A DNA stretch of 64,000 bases from Saccharopolyspora gregorii (GCF_024734405.1 NZ_CP059556.1:2976001-3040000); one strand, 5' to 3'; counted from the stretch's first letter, positions 26,634-35,876 are shown. Translations and numbers: made by a program. The notes: generated from the letters alone by a model not told the origin.

Positions 26634-27287
26634 GTGGGGTTGCCGACGATCGCGCCGTACCCGGTTCCGCGGCAGGACGAACTGCCCGCCAACCGGGTGG
26701 ACTGGCGACCGGACGCGGACCGGGCCGTGCTGCTCGTGCACGACATGGAGCGGCACTTCGTGGGCGTCTTCGAGCCCGACGCCGAACCGCTCACCGAGGT
26801 GGTGCCGAACATCCGCAGGCTCGCCGCGGGCGCCCGCGCCGCCGGGGTTCCCGTCGTGTACTGCGCCCAGCCCAGCGGGCAGACCCCGCAGCAGCGCGGT
26901 CTCCAGCTGGAGTGGTGGGGCCCCGGCGTCGCCGACGCCGAGCAGGAGGCGATCATCGACGAGCTCGCGCCGGAACCCGGCGACGTGCGCCTGACCAAGT
27001 GGCGCTACAGCGCCTTCCAGCGCACCGAGCTGCGCGAGATGCTGCGCGGCTGGGGCCGCGACCAGCTGATCATCACCGGCATCTACGCGCACATCGGATG
27101 CCTGATGACCGCGGCCGAAGCGTTCCAGCAGGAGGTGCAGGCCTTCCTGGCCGCCGACGCCGTCGCCGACTTCTCCGCCGAGGACCACCGGATGGCGGTG
27201 CAGTACGCGGCCAAGCGGTGCGCCGTGGTGGAGTCGACGCAGCGGCTCGTCGACGCGCTGGCGCCGCAGCCTTCCGCGGTGGCATGA
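26634..27287 (+). CDS. dhbB: Isochorismatase, single domain
   Basis: A 217-residue isochorismatase that hydrolyses isochorismate to 2,3-dihydro-2,3-dihydroxybenzoate and pyruvate. GTG 26634 is eight bases after AGGAGG and the N-terminus (GLPTIAPYPVP) is typical. The catalytic triad is visible: Asp in LLVHDMERHF, Lys in RLTKWRYSAF, Cys in AHIGCLMTA. Unlike EntB and DhbB of enterobacteria and Bacillus it has no fused aryl carrier domain; a separate carrier gene follows. It lies 95 bp after dhbE. Confidence 0.92.
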   Translation: MGLPTIAPYPVPRQDELPANRVDWRPDADRAVLLVHDMERHFVGVFEPDAEPLTEVVPNIRRLAAGARAAGVPVVYCAQPSGQTPQQRGLQLEWWGPGVADAEQEAIIDELAPEPGDVRLTKWRYSAFQRTELREMLRGWGRDQLIITGIYAHIGCLMTAAEAFQQEVQAFLAADAVADFSAEDHRMAVQYAAKRCAVVESTQRLVDALAPQPSAVA

Positions 27288-27349
27288 GCGCCGCGGAGAA
27301 CGGACCGGGCTTCGCCGAAGCCGGTGGAGAACGGGTGCAGGAGGAGAAC

Positions 27350-27586
27350 ATGAGCGGGAAGCTGACCCTCGACGACGTGCGGGCCGACGTGGCCGAGCTG
27401 CTCTACGAGGACCCGGCCGAGATCAGCGACGAGGAGAACCTGCTGGACTGGGGCCTCGACTCGGTGCGGATCATGAGCCTGGTGGAGCGGTGGCGCACCA
27501 AGGGCGTCGAGGTCACCTTCGCCGACCTGGCGGAGCGCCCCAGCCTCGCCGAGTGGTGGTCGGTGCTGGAGCCGAAGGCGGGCTGA
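27350..27586 (+). CDS. Stand-alone aryl carrier protein
   Basis: A 78-residue carrier domain with the phosphopantetheine Ser38 in WGLDSVRIMSL. It should be loaded with DHB by the upstream ligase. ATG 27350 has a strong GGAGGAG four bases upstream. An alternative ATG at 27284 overlaps the isochorismatase stop (ATGA) and would add 22 residues. The free carrier corresponds to the C-terminal domain of EntB/DhbB. No condensation or other NRPS gene follows on this strand in the window, so the acceptor synthetase must be elsewhere. Confidence 0.88.
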   Translation: MSGKLTLDDVRADVAELLYEDPAEISDEENLLDWGLDSVRIMSLVERWRTKGVEVTFADLAERPSLAEWWSVLEPKAG

Positions 27587-27629
27587 CCTCCGCCGCCCCG
27601 CGGCCGCGCCACCCGCCGCGCGACCCCGG

Positions 27630-29252
27630 TCAGGCCGGGTCGTGCAGCAGCCGGTGCAGGCGGGCCGCGACCGTGGGGCGGCGCCAGTCCTGCGCGGGCA
27701 GCACCACCAGCAGCGCCTCGTGCACCTCGATGTCGTCGCGGCCCGCGGCCCCGTCGGCCAGCCGCCACAGCAGTTCCGGGTCGCGCGCCGAGAGCACCGC
27801 GCCGCGCAACCCCGCCAGCAGGTCCTCCCGCTCCTCGCGGACCGCCGGTGCCTCCGAGCTCGGCAGCAGCGCGCCTCGGTGCAGCTCCAGCGCCGGGTCC
27901 AGCCGGCCCGCCCGCAGCGCGGCGCGCAGCTGCAGGAAGTCCGCGTCCACCTCGGCGGCGATCCGGTACGGCTTCGTCTGCACCACGTCGTGGCCCAGCT
28001 GGGTGCGCAGCCGGTGGATCTCGGCGCGCACCGTCACCGGGTTGCCCTGCTCGCCGTGCAGGGCCAGCGCCAGCTGCTCGGCGTTGAGGCCGTCGGGGGA
28101 GAGCGCGAGCACCGCCAGCAGCTCGGCGCGGCGCGGGCTCAGCGACACCTCGCGACCGCGCAGTTCCGCGGTCGGCCGGGAGGTGAGGAAGCGCAGCCGC
28201 AGCGTCGGTGGGCGTGCCCCGTCCGGAGCGGCCGACTCCGCCGCGGAACCGGCCCCGGCACGCACCGAACGCACCGAACCCGCCTCGGCGGCACCGGTCG
28301 CACCCGTCCCGCCGGAGCCCGAGCCGGTCCGGGCACCGGAGGAACCCGCCCCGCCTCGACCCGCGACGGCCCGAGGCGCCCGCAGCAGGTACCCCTCGGC
28401 CAACGGCTCGATCCGCGCCTCCCGGCCACCCAGCCGCAGCGCGCCTTCCGGGCGGTCCAGCTCGACCCGCTCCGGCAGCGCCAGATCACCCGGCTCGGCC
28501 GCGATCACCCGCCCGGTGGCGCTCAGCAGCGCCCCCGGTTCGCCGCGCAGCGCCCGCAGCGCGTCCGAGTTCCGCTCCCGCAGCCGCTCGTCGCGGCGTG
28601 CCATCCAGTCGCGCAGCGTGCTCTCCACCAGCGTCGTCGCCGCCGCGACCAGCGCGGGCAACGCGGGGTGCATGGTGTGCAGCGGCCCGCTGATGTCGAT
28701 CGAGCCGAGGATGCGGCCGGTCTCCGGGTCGTGCACCGGGGAGGCCGCGCAGGTCCACGAGTGGTAGCGGCGCACCAGGTGCTCCGCCGAGTGGATCTGC
28801 ACCGGGCGGCCGGTGGCCAGCGTGGTGCCCATCGCGTTGGTGCCCATCGAGGTCTCCGACCAGGTGGTGCCCTCGGCCAGCTGCACCCGGTCCGCGGCCC
28901 GGCACACGTTCGGGTGCCCCTCGCGCCAGAGGATGTTCCCCTCCGCGTCGGTGATCACCATGATGTGCGTGGTGCCGTCCGCCGCGTCCAGCAGGGTGCG
29001 GCGCAGCAGCGGCACGCAGGCCGCGAGCGGGTGCGCCGCGCGCATCTCCGCGAGCCGGTCGACGCCGACGACCACCGGCGGTTCGACCCGGTCCGGGTCG
29101 ACGCTGGCCGCCAGCGAACGGCGCCACGACTCGAACACCACCGGGCGCGGTGCGTGCGGCGCGCGTTCCCCGGAGAGCACGGCGCTGTGCACCCGACGCA
29201 GCAGGCGGGCGCGTTCCATCGGGTCGGCGGGAATCTCGTCGGTGCGCTTCAT
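27630..29252 (-). CDS. GAF-domain transcription activator with winged-helix C-terminus
   Basis: A 540-residue regulator. The N-terminal half (about 30-240) is AcoR-like, with a GAF domain (HIMVITDAEGNILWREG, GTTWSETSMGTNAMGTTLATG, HLVRRYHSWTCAASPV). A Gly/Ser/Ala/Arg-rich linker of about 55 residues lies near 330-385. The C-terminus (about 390-480) looks like an OmpR/SARP-type winged helix (SPRRAELLAVLALSPDGLNAEQL, PVTVRAEIHRLRTQLG) rather than the usual Fis HTH; there is no sigma54 AAA module. ATG 29252 has GGAGG only one base away, an odd spacing, and an ATG 11 codons on is the alternative. It is divergent from the aldehyde dehydrogenase and probably activates it (inference). Confidence 0.82.
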   Translation of the reverse strand: MKRTDEIPADPMERARLLRRVHSAVLSGERAPHAPRPVVFESWRRSLAASVDPDRVEPPVVVGVDRLAEMRAAHPLAACVPLLRRTLLDAADGTTHIMVITDAEGNILWREGHPNVCRAADRVQLAEGTTWSETSMGTNAMGTTLATGRPVQIHSAEHLVRRYHSWTCAASPVHDPETGRILGSIDISGPLHTMHPALPALVAAATTLVESTLRDWMARRDERLRERNSDALRALRGEPGALLSATGRVIAAEPGDLALPERVELDRPEGALRLGGREARIEPLAEGYLLRAPRAVAGRGGAGSSGARTGSGSGGTGATGAAEAGSVRSVRAGAGSAAESAAPDGARPPTLRLRFLTSRPTAELRGREVSLSPRRAELLAVLALSPDGLNAEQLALALHGEQGNPVTVRAEIHRLRTQLGHDVVQTKPYRIAAEVDADFLQLRAALRAGRLDPALELHRGALLPSSEAPAVREEREDLLAGLRGAVLSARDPELLWRLADGAAGRDDIEVHEALLVVLPAQDWRRPTVAARLHRLLHDPA

Positions 29253-29460
29253 TCCTCCGTGCTCACAACCGGGACGGGGCGAACCCGTCCGCGCTGAAGA
29301 TCCAGAGCCGGTACGGTACCCAACCGCTCGCGCGCGGTCACGCTCGGAAGCTGCTCCACCGGTGCGGCGGAGCGCGCCCGATCGGCCCATCCTGGACCGT
29401 GACGCGCGCAACAGGCAAGAACGCTCACCCCATTGCCGCCGCCGGCCCGGCGCGCGTGGG

Positions 29461-29515
29461 CAACGTCACTGCAACGTCGCCGCCCGTAACTTCGCGCCCA
29501 ACACCGCACAACGTC
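29461..29515 (+). repeat. Three CAACGTC repeats before aldehyde dehydrogenase
   Basis: CAACGTC occurs at 29461-29467, 29472-29478 and 29509-29515, just before the aldB-like gene. The first two are 11 bp apart (one helical turn) and the third is 37 bp further on. These may be binding sites of the divergent GAF regulator. Confidence 0.4.
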
Positions 29516-29531
29516 GTACGGGAGGCACCAG

Positions 29532-31055
29532 ATGACGCTCTACGCAGCTCCGGGAACCGCCGGCTCGGTGGTCGAGTACCGCTCGCGCTACGACCACTTC
29601 ATCGGCGGCGAGTACGTGGCCCCCGCGAAGGGCGGCTACTTCGAGAACCCCACGCCGATCACCGGCAAGGTCTTCACCGAGATCGCCCGCGGCACCGCGG
29701 ACGACGTGGAGCGGGCCATCGACGCCGCCGAAGGCGCCGCACCAGCCTGGGGCCGCACCGCCCCCGCCGAGCGCGCCGGGGTGCTGCTGGCCATCGCCGA
29801 CCGCATGGAGCAGAACCTGGAGAAGCTCGCGGTCGCCGAGAGCTGGGAGAACGGCAAGCCCGTCCGGGAGACGCTGGCCGCCGACATCCCGCTGGCGATC
29901 GACCACTTCCGCTACTTCGCGGGCGCGCTGCGCGCCCAGGAGGGCACCCTCTCGCAGGTCGACGAGGACACCGTCGCCTACCACTTCCACGAGCCGCTGG
30001 GCGTCGTCGGCCAGATCATCCCGTGGAACTTCCCGATCCTGATGGCGGTCTGGAAGATCGCCCCGGCGCTGGCCGGTGGCAACGCCATCGTGCTCAAGCC
30101 CGCCGAGCAGACCCCGGCGTCGATCCACGTGCTGCTGGAGGTCATCTCCGACCTGCTGCCGCCGGGCGTGCTCAACGTCGTCAACGGTTTCGGCGTCGAG
30201 GCGGGCAAGCCGCTGGCGTCGAGCTCGCGGATCCGCAAAGTCGCCTTCACCGGTGAGACCACCACCGGGCGGCTCATCCTGCAGTACGCCAGCGAGAACA
30301 TCATCCCGGTGACGGTGGAGCTCGGCGGCAAGAGCCCGAACATCTTCTTCGACGACATCGGCGCCCAGCGCGACGCCTTCTACGACAAGGCGCTGGAGGG
30401 CTTCGCCATGTTCGCCCTCAACCAGGGCGAGGTGTGCACCTGCCCGTCGCGGGCACTGGTGCAGCAGGGCATCTACCGGGACTTCCTGGCCGACGCGGTC
30501 GCCCGCACCGAGAAGATCAAGACCGGGCACCCGCTGGACACCGACACCCAGATCGGCGCGCAGGCCAGCAACGACCAGCTGGAGAAGATCCTCTCCTACA
30601 TCGACATCGGCAAGCAGGAGGGCGCCAAGATCCTCACCGGTGGCGAGCGCATCGAGCACGGCGGCGAACTCGCCGGCGGCTACTACGTGCAGCCCACCAT
30701 CTTCGAGGGGCACAACAAGCAGCGGATCTTCCAGGAGGAGATCTTCGGGCCGGTGCTGTCGGTGGCGTCGTTCACCGACTACGACGAGGCGATCAAAACC
30801 GCCAACGACACCCTCTACGGCCTCGGCGCCGGCGTGTGGTCCCGGGACGGCTCCACCGCCTACCGGGCGGGCCGCGACATCCAGGCGGGCCGGGTGTGGG
30901 TGAACAACTACCACGCCTACCCGGCGCATGCGGCCTTCGGCGGCTACAAGCAGTCCGGCATCGGCCGCGAGACCCACAAGATGATGCTGGACCACTACCA
31001 GCAGACGAAGAACCTCCTCATCAGCTACTCCCAGAGCGGTCCGGGGTTGTTCTGA
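29532..31055 (+). CDS. Acetaldehyde dehydrogenase, AldB/ExaC type
   Basis: A 507-residue NAD(P)+-dependent aldehyde dehydrogenase, probably oxidising acetaldehyde or a related short aldehyde. The N-terminus [21 protein letters not shown] at the cofactor site, [14 protein letters not shown] with the general-base Glu, and [14 protein letters not shown] with the nucleophilic Cys are typical of the AldB/ExaC subgroup. GGGAGG precedes ATG 29532. The stop overlaps the DUF779 start (TGATG), a gene pair common in actinobacteria. The GAF regulator on the opposite strand completes the usual locus. Confidence 0.93.
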   Translation: MTLYAAPGTAGSVVEYRSRYDHFIGGEYVAPAKGGYFENPTPITGKVFTEIARGTADDVERAIDAAEGAAPAWGRTAPAERAGVLLAIADRMEQNLEKLAVAESWENGKPVRETLAADIPLAIDHFRYFAGALRAQEGTLSQVDEDTVAYHFHEPLGVVGQIIPWNFPILMAVWKIAPALAGGNAIVLKPAEQTPASIHVLLEVISDLLPPGVLNVVNGFGVEAGKPLASSSRIRKVAFTGETTTGRLILQYASENIIPVTVELGGKSPNIFFDDIGAQRDAFYDKALEGFAMFALNQGEVCTCPSRALVQQGIYRDFLADAVARTEKIKTGHPLDTDTQIGAQASNDQLEKILSYIDIGKQEGAKILTGGERIEHGGELAGGYYVQPTIFEGHNKQRIFQEEIFGPVLSVASFTDYDEAIKTANDTLYGLGAGVWSRDGSTAYRAGRDIQAGRVWVNNYHAYPAHAAFGGYKQSGIGRETHKMMLDHYQQTKNLLISYSQSGPGLF

Positions 31056-31462
31056 TGGGGGACGAGGACACGGGCACTCCCGCACGGGTGGCCGTGACGC
31101 CGGAGGCGGCGGATCTGATCCGCCGCCTCCGGGCGCAGCACGGCCCGGTGATGTTCCACCAGTCCGGCGGGTGCTGCGACGGCAGCGCCCCCATGTGCTA
31201 CCCGCAGGGCGAGTTCCGCACCGGGGCGTCCGACGTGCACCTGGGCGACCTCGCGGTGGCCGACGAGAACGGCGATCCCGACCCGGTGCCGATGTGGATG
31301 TCCGGCGCCCAGTTCGAGTACTGGAAGCACACCCACCTGACCGTCGACGTGGTTCCGGGGCGGGGGAGCGGATTCTCCTTGGAGGCGCCCGAAGGCGTGC
31401 GCTTCCTGATCCGATCCCGGTTGCTCACCGACGAGGAGTGGGCCGGGCTCGGCGAGCGCTGA
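31055..31462 (+). CDS. DUF779 family protein
   Basis: A 135-residue cytosolic protein whose ATG overlaps the aldehyde dehydrogenase stop by one base, implying translational coupling. It has a Cys cluster (GGCCDGSAPMCYP, about residues 33-45) and a conserved FEYWKHTHLTVDVVPGRGSGFSLE segment. DUF779 proteins are repeatedly linked to AldB-type aldehyde dehydrogenases, but no activity is established. The Cys cluster suggests metal binding or assistance to the partner (inference). A strong hairpin terminator begins five bases after the stop. Confidence 0.88.
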   Translation: MGDEDTGTPARVAVTPEAADLIRRLRAQHGPVMFHQSGGCCDGSAPMCYPQGEFRTGASDVHLGDLAVADENGDPDPVPMWMSGAQFEYWKHTHLTVDVVPGRGSGFSLEAPEGVRFLIRSRLLTDEEWAGLGER

Positions 31463-31466
31463 CCGC

Positions 31467-31497
31467 GGTGCGGCCGGGCGGGGGGCCCGGCCGCACC
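31467..31497. terminator. Bidirectional terminator between convergent genes
   Basis: A perfect 13-bp stem GGTGCGGCCGGGC/GCCCGGCCGCACC with a G5 loop, between the DUF779 stop (31462) and the hexosaminidase stop (31505). It can serve both strands. Confidence 0.8.
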
Positions 31498-31504
31498 GGA
31501 GGCC

Positions 31505-33067
31505 TCACGGCCAGTCGATCTGCGGGGAGCGGGTGAACCCGATGCCCGCCGCCTCCCAGCGCGGTCCCTGCTGCGCCAGCCGCGCCCGGAACGACTCCCA
31601 GTCGTGGGTGTCAGCGGGCGACCAGCCCAGCTCGGCGATCGCGGGCAGCCGCGGGAACGCCATCAGCTCGACGTGCTCGGAGGTCTCCAGCGTCTCCGTC
31701 CACATCGGAGCCTCCACGCCGTGCACCGCCTCGGCGGGCACGCCCGGCAGGTGCGTCGCCGGGTCCCAGCCGTAGGCGTCGGCCACCTCGACGTACCCGG
31801 CCCAGCTCAGTCCCAGCTCGGTGGACTCGTCGTACTTCATGTCCAGGTACGACCGGTCCGCGGGCGACAGCAGGATCCGGTTGCCGCGCTCGGCGGCCGC
31901 GGCCATCAGCTCCGCGTCGGCGCCCTCGGTGCCCCAGTACTGCACGACCGACCCGGCGGCCGGTTCGGCCTTGGCGTACTCGTGCCAGCCCACCGCGGTC
32001 TTGCCGTACTTGGCCACGATCGGCAGCGCGCGGTCCATGAACGCGCGGTACTGCTCGTCGGTGGTGGCGTCCGCCTCGTCCCCGCCGATGTGCAGGTACG
32101 GGCCGGGGGTGAGGGCGGCGATCTCGCGGATCACGTCGTCCAGGAACTCGTAGGTCACGTCCTTGTCCACGCACAGCGAGCTGAACCCGACCTCGATGCC
32201 GGTGTACAGCGGCGGCGCCACCCCGTCGCAGTTGAGCTCCGCGTAGGAGGACAGCGCCGCGTTGGTGTGCCCCGGGGTGTCGATCTCCGGGATGAGGGTG
32301 ATGTGCCGGGACTCGGCGTGCGCCACGATCTCCGAGTAGTCCTGCTGCGTGTAGAAGCCGCCGGGACCACCGCCGACCTCGGTGCTGCCGCCGTGCTCGG
32401 TCAGCCGCGGCCAATCGGTGATCTGGATCCGCCAGCCCTGGTCGTCGCTCAGGTGCAGGCGCAGGAAGTTCACCTTGTACCGCGCGAGCTGGTCGATGTA
32501 GCGCTTCACCGAGTCGACGTCGAAGAAGTGCCGGGCCACGTCGAGCCCGGCGGCGCGGTGCTCGTAGCGCGGCCGGTCGGTGATCTCCCCGCCGGGCACG
32601 GTCCACGGCACGTCCTGCACCTGCGGGCTCTCGATCTCGGCAGGCAGCAGCTGGCGCAGCGTCTGCACGCCGTGGAACAGGCCGGTGTCGGTGGCGGCGT
32701 GCAGCGTCACCGCGTCCGCGGTGACCTCCAGCCGGTAGCCCTCCGGCCCGGTCTCCGGCTCGTCCAGGCGCAGCGCGAGGTCGCCGCCGTCGCCGACCGG
32801 CAGCGGGAACCCGGTGGCGGGCCGCAGCACCTCGGCGAGGCGGTCGGCCACCTCGGTCGCGCCGGGGTCGGCGGTGATCGAGCTGTCGGCGGTCAGCTCG
32901 AACGCGACGCCGGGGGCTTCCCGCACCGTTTCGGGAGCCGGGACGACCTGGTGCAGCCGCGCCTGCGGATCCGCGGCGGCGGCGGGGGTGAGGGTGCTCA
33001 GGACTCCGGCGGTGAGCACGCCGGTCAGCAGGGCCGCCGTCGCGGCACGCACGGGGGTGAGGGGCAT
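31505..33067 (-). CDS. Secreted beta-N-acetylhexosaminidase, GH20
   Basis: A 520-residue exported glycosidase releasing terminal GlcNAc from chitooligosaccharides. ATG 33067 has GGGAG six bases upstream; an in-frame TTG at 33073 is possible. A Sec signal peptide covers about residues 1-34 (hydrophobic LLTGVLTAGVLSTLT, cleavage near AAAADP). An N-terminal GH20b domain is followed by the TIM barrel with DVARHFF, LRLHLSDDQGWRI, PEIDTPGHTNA and the catalytic pair D330-E331 in HIGGDEAD, plus the active-site QYWGTEG segment. A DasR-like site lies 30 bp upstream. Confidence 0.94.
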   Translation of the reverse strand: MPLTPVRAATAALLTGVLTAGVLSTLTPAAAADPQARLHQVVPAPETVREAPGVAFELTADSSITADPGATEVADRLAEVLRPATGFPLPVGDGGDLALRLDEPETGPEGYRLEVTADAVTLHAATDTGLFHGVQTLRQLLPAEIESPQVQDVPWTVPGGEITDRPRYEHRAAGLDVARHFFDVDSVKRYIDQLARYKVNFLRLHLSDDQGWRIQITDWPRLTEHGGSTEVGGGPGGFYTQQDYSEIVAHAESRHITLIPEIDTPGHTNAALSSYAELNCDGVAPPLYTGIEVGFSSLCVDKDVTYEFLDDVIREIAALTPGPYLHIGGDEADATTDEQYRAFMDRALPIVAKYGKTAVGWHEYAKAEPAAGSVVQYWGTEGADAELMAAAAERGNRILLSPADRSYLDMKYDESTELGLSWAGYVEVADAYGWDPATHLPGVPAEAVHGVEAPMWTETLETSEHVELMAFPRLPAIAELGWSPADTHDWESFRARLAQQGPRWEAAGIGFTRSPQIDWP

Positions 33068-33097
33068 CGGCAACTCCCGATCGGAAACGAGGTCCTA

Positions 33098-33113
33098 AAA
33101 GGTATAGACCACC
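33098..33113 (-). promoter_or_regulatory. DasR-responsive-element-like site
   Basis: On the minus strand the 16-mer GGTGGTCTATACCTTT contains the core TGGTCTATACCT, which matches the DasR element core TGGTCTAGACCA at 10 of 12 positions. It lies 31-46 bp before the GH20 start. DasR is the GntR repressor of chitin and GlcNAc genes in streptomycetes, so the placement makes sense. Confidence 0.5.
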
Positions 33114-33211
33114 CATCCGGCGCGGACAGCACCCGAACGGACCCAAAACGCCGCCTGCCGCCCCCGATCAACGCCGGATGAACGGCCTGCCCGCCCGGGC
33201 GAACGGGCCGA

Positions 33212-35089
33212 TCAACTCGGTCGCTGCCCGCGCAGCGCGCTCCGGAGGGCGTCGAGCACCGACGGGTCCTCGATGGTCGAGGGCACCTTCGCCTCGCCGG
33301 TGTCGGCGATCTCCCGCATCGACTTGCGCAGCACCTTCCCCGACCGCGTCTTCGGCAGCCCGTCCACCACGTCCACGTCCCGGAACGCCGCGACCGGCCC
33401 GATCTGGTCCCGCACCGCGGCCACCAGCTCCGCCCGCAGCTCCGCCGGGTCGACCTCGACGCCGGACTTGAGCACCACGAAACCGCGCGGCACCTGGCCC
33501 TTGAGCGCGTCGTGCACGCCGATCACCGCGCACTCCGCCACCGCCGGGTGCGCGGCGAGCACCGCCTCCATCGATCCGGTGGACAACCGGTGCCCCGCCA
33601 CGTTGATCACGTCATCGGTGCGGCCCATCACGAACACGTAGCCGTCCTCGTCCACGTGCCCGCTGTCGCCGGTCAGGTAGTAGCCGGGGTACCGGGACAG
33701 GTAGGACTCGCGGAACCGCTCGTCGTCGCCCCACAGCGTCGGCAGCATCCCCGGCGGCAGCGGCTGCTTGATGCAGATCGCGCCGTCCACTCCCGGCGGC
33801 ACCTCCGCGCCCGCCTGGTCGAGCACCCGCACGTCGAACCCGGGCACCGGCACCGTCGGCGACCCCGGCTTGATCGGCATCGGTTCCAGGCCGCGCAGGT
33901 TCGCGCAGATCGGCCAGCCCGTCTCGGTCTGCCACCAGTGGTCCACCACCGGCACGCCGAGGGTGCGCACCGCCCACTGGTAGGTCTCCGGGTCCAGCCG
34001 CTCCCCGGCGAGGAACAGCGTGCGCAGCGAGGACAGGTCGTGGTGGGCGAGCTCGGCCGCCTCCGGATCGACCCGCTTGATCGCCCGGAAGGCGGTCGGC
34101 GCGGTGAACAGCGCCTTCACCCCGTGCTCGGCGATGACCCGCCAGAACGCCCCCGCGTCCGGGGTGCCCACCGGCTTGCCCTCGTAGACCACGGTGGTCG
34201 CCCCGGCCAGCAGCGGGCCGTAGACGATGTAGGAGTGCCCGACGACCCAGCCCACGTCGGAGGCGGTCCAGAACACCTCCCCGGGCCCGATGTCGTAGAT
34301 GGCGCCCATCGACCAGCGCAGCGCCACCGCGTGCCCGCCGTGGTCGCGCACGACGCCCTTGGGGCGGCCGGTGGTGCCGGAGGTGTAGAGCACGTACAGC
34401 GGGTCGGTGGCCGCCACCGGCACGCAGTCGGCGGGCTCGGCGGCCGCCAGTGCTTCGGCGGCGTCGGCGTCGTCCGGGCCGAGCTCGGCGCGCGCCCGGT
34501 CGCGCTGGAACACCAGCACGCCGCCGGCCGGGCGGTGATCGGCCAGCCGCAGCGCCTCGTCGACGATCGGCTTGTACTCCACGACCCGGTTCGGCTCCAG
34601 CCCGCAGGAGGCGGCCACCACGATCGCCGGGCGGGCGTCGTCGATGCGGGCGGCGAGCTCCTTCGGCGCGAAGCCGCCGAAGACCACCGAGTGCACCGCG
34701 CCGATCCGCGCGCAGGCCAGCATCACCACCAGGGCTTCCGGGATCATCGGCAGGTAGACGATCACCCGGTCGCCCTTGCCGACGCCGCGCGCCCGCAGCG
34801 CCCCGGCGAAGCGGGCGGTGCGGTCCAGCAGCTCGCGGTAGGTCCAGCGGGACACCTCGCCGGTCATCGCCGAGTCCCAGATGACCGCGGCCTGCTCGCC
34901 CCGCCCGTCGCGCACGTGCCGGTCCAGCGCGTTGAAGCAGGTGTTGAGCACCCCGTCCGGGAACCAGCGCCCGGACTCGTCCAGCGCCCTGCTCGGCGCC
35001 CGGTCCCAGTCGATGCCGGTTGCGGCCTCCAGCCAGAACCCCTCGGGGTCGGCGAGGCTGCGCCGGTGCGCGTCGGCGTGGGCACCCAT
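33212..35089 (-). CDS. Propionyl/acetyl-CoA synthetase (PrpE/Acs type)
   Basis: A 625-residue acyl-CoA synthetase forming propionyl- or acetyl-CoA from the free acid, ATP and CoA. ATG 35089 is eight bases after GGGAGG. Motifs: YTSGTTGRPKGVVRDHGGH, WTASDVGWVVGHSYIVYGPL, VDHWWQTETGWPI, GDSGHVDEDGYVFVMGRTDDVINVAGHRLSTGSMEAVLAAHPAVAE, and the C-terminal PKTRSGKVLRKSMR, whose Lys is the acetylation-regulated catalytic residue. The short N-terminal region (DPEGFWLEAATGIDWDRAPSRALD) and RVVEYKPIVDEAL favour PrpE over Acs. It is followed on the same strand by the hexosaminidase gene 145 bp away, with its own site between. Confidence 0.9.
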   Translation of the reverse strand: MGAHADAHRRSLADPEGFWLEAATGIDWDRAPSRALDESGRWFPDGVLNTCFNALDRHVRDGRGEQAAVIWDSAMTGEVSRWTYRELLDRTARFAGALRARGVGKGDRVIVYLPMIPEALVVMLACARIGAVHSVVFGGFAPKELAARIDDARPAIVVAASCGLEPNRVVEYKPIVDEALRLADHRPAGGVLVFQRDRARAELGPDDADAAEALAAAEPADCVPVAATDPLYVLYTSGTTGRPKGVVRDHGGHAVALRWSMGAIYDIGPGEVFWTASDVGWVVGHSYIVYGPLLAGATTVVYEGKPVGTPDAGAFWRVIAEHGVKALFTAPTAFRAIKRVDPEAAELAHHDLSSLRTLFLAGERLDPETYQWAVRTLGVPVVDHWWQTETGWPICANLRGLEPMPIKPGSPTVPVPGFDVRVLDQAGAEVPPGVDGAICIKQPLPPGMLPTLWGDDERFRESYLSRYPGYYLTGDSGHVDEDGYVFVMGRTDDVINVAGHRLSTGSMEAVLAAHPAVAECAVIGVHDALKGQVPRGFVVLKSGVEVDPAELRAELVAAVRDQIGPVAAFRDVDVVDGLPKTRSGKVLRKSMREIADTGEAKVPSTIEDPSVLDALRSALRGQRPS

Positions 35090-35503
35090 GGTCGAGACCT
35101 CCCGCGGTATGTGTGGGACGGATGCCGGTGGTCTACCCGAAGGGGGCCGTTCGCGCCAGCACCCACGCGGCGCCGGCGAGCGGTGGCGGCGACGCGCCGG
35201 GTCCGCGGACGTGGCGCCCGCGTGCCCGACAGTCCACAATGGTCGATCGACGGGAGGGGTGGTTTCCGGTGCGGCGACCGAACATCGCGGGTTCCTGCGA
35301 CGAGCGGTCGGTCGCGTTTCGGCCGCGCCGAACCCGTGCACTTTCAAGATCATCCATTCGGCGTCGGGTCGCTCCCGCTGGGCGCAGGCCAGGCGGATTC
35401 GGCGGAACTCCCGGTCGCCAGTCGAACACAATGCGTGGGTGGGGAGGCGGTCGGTCGACGAAGGGGTCGGTCTGGCCGACGACCGTGATGGAGGTGTCAA
35501 GCT
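35090..35503. other. Divergent intergenic region without visible gene
   Basis: 414 bp between the synthetase start (minus) and a small plus-strand gene. It should hold the synthetase promoter. Reading frames here are arginine-rich noise and I see no convincing -35/-10 pair or repeat. A GGAGG at about 35490 belongs to the next gene. Confidence 0.4.
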
Positions 35504-35731
35504 TTGACCAGCGTGGAGACGACTCACCGGGACGGCATCACCGACGGTGACGACGACGCGGCGGAACTGCCCACCACCCCGTGCAGCGTGGTGTGGAGCG
35601 GTGGGCACTCGTTCGTCCTCGAAGGCGTGGGCGGCCGCGCCCGCTGGGCCGGCGTGGACGACCGCGGCCGGGCCCGCTTCCTGACCGACGCCGAGATGCG
35701 GCGCCGCGGCTGGAGCCACGACCGCCGCTGA
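35504..35731 (+). CDS. Small hypothetical protein
   Basis: A 75-residue soluble protein from TTG 35504, with GGAGG nine bases upstream; the next in-frame GTG (35513) is too far from it. The N-terminal 25 residues are acidic (DGITDGDDDAAELP). The rest reads SVVWSGGHSFVLEGVGGRARWAGVDDRGRARFLTDAEMRRRGW, a compact pattern that looks like a small folded domain. There is no TM segment, signal peptide or known motif beyond one Cys. It is 145 bp before the phosphatidyltransferase gene. Function unknown. Confidence 0.6.
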   Translation: MTSVETTHRDGITDGDDDAAELPTTPCSVVWSGGHSFVLEGVGGRARWAGVDDRGRARFLTDAEMRRRGWSHDRR

Positions 35732-35876
35732 CCGGCCGCGCACCCCTGGCCGCCCCGGCCACCGCGAGGGGGGTGTGGCACCCTGATCGGTGCGGGCGCC
35801 CCCGGGTGCCCCGGAGCCGCAGGCGCAGGTGAGCGCTTCGCGGCGGAACGCACAACCGCGTCAGGGGAGGGCTGTG

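Noticed and set aside
26912-27586. Longer frame fusing upstream sequence to the aryl carrier protein
   Set aside because: The upstream part is an out-of-frame reading of the isochorismatase; the carrier has its own start with a strong ribosome site.
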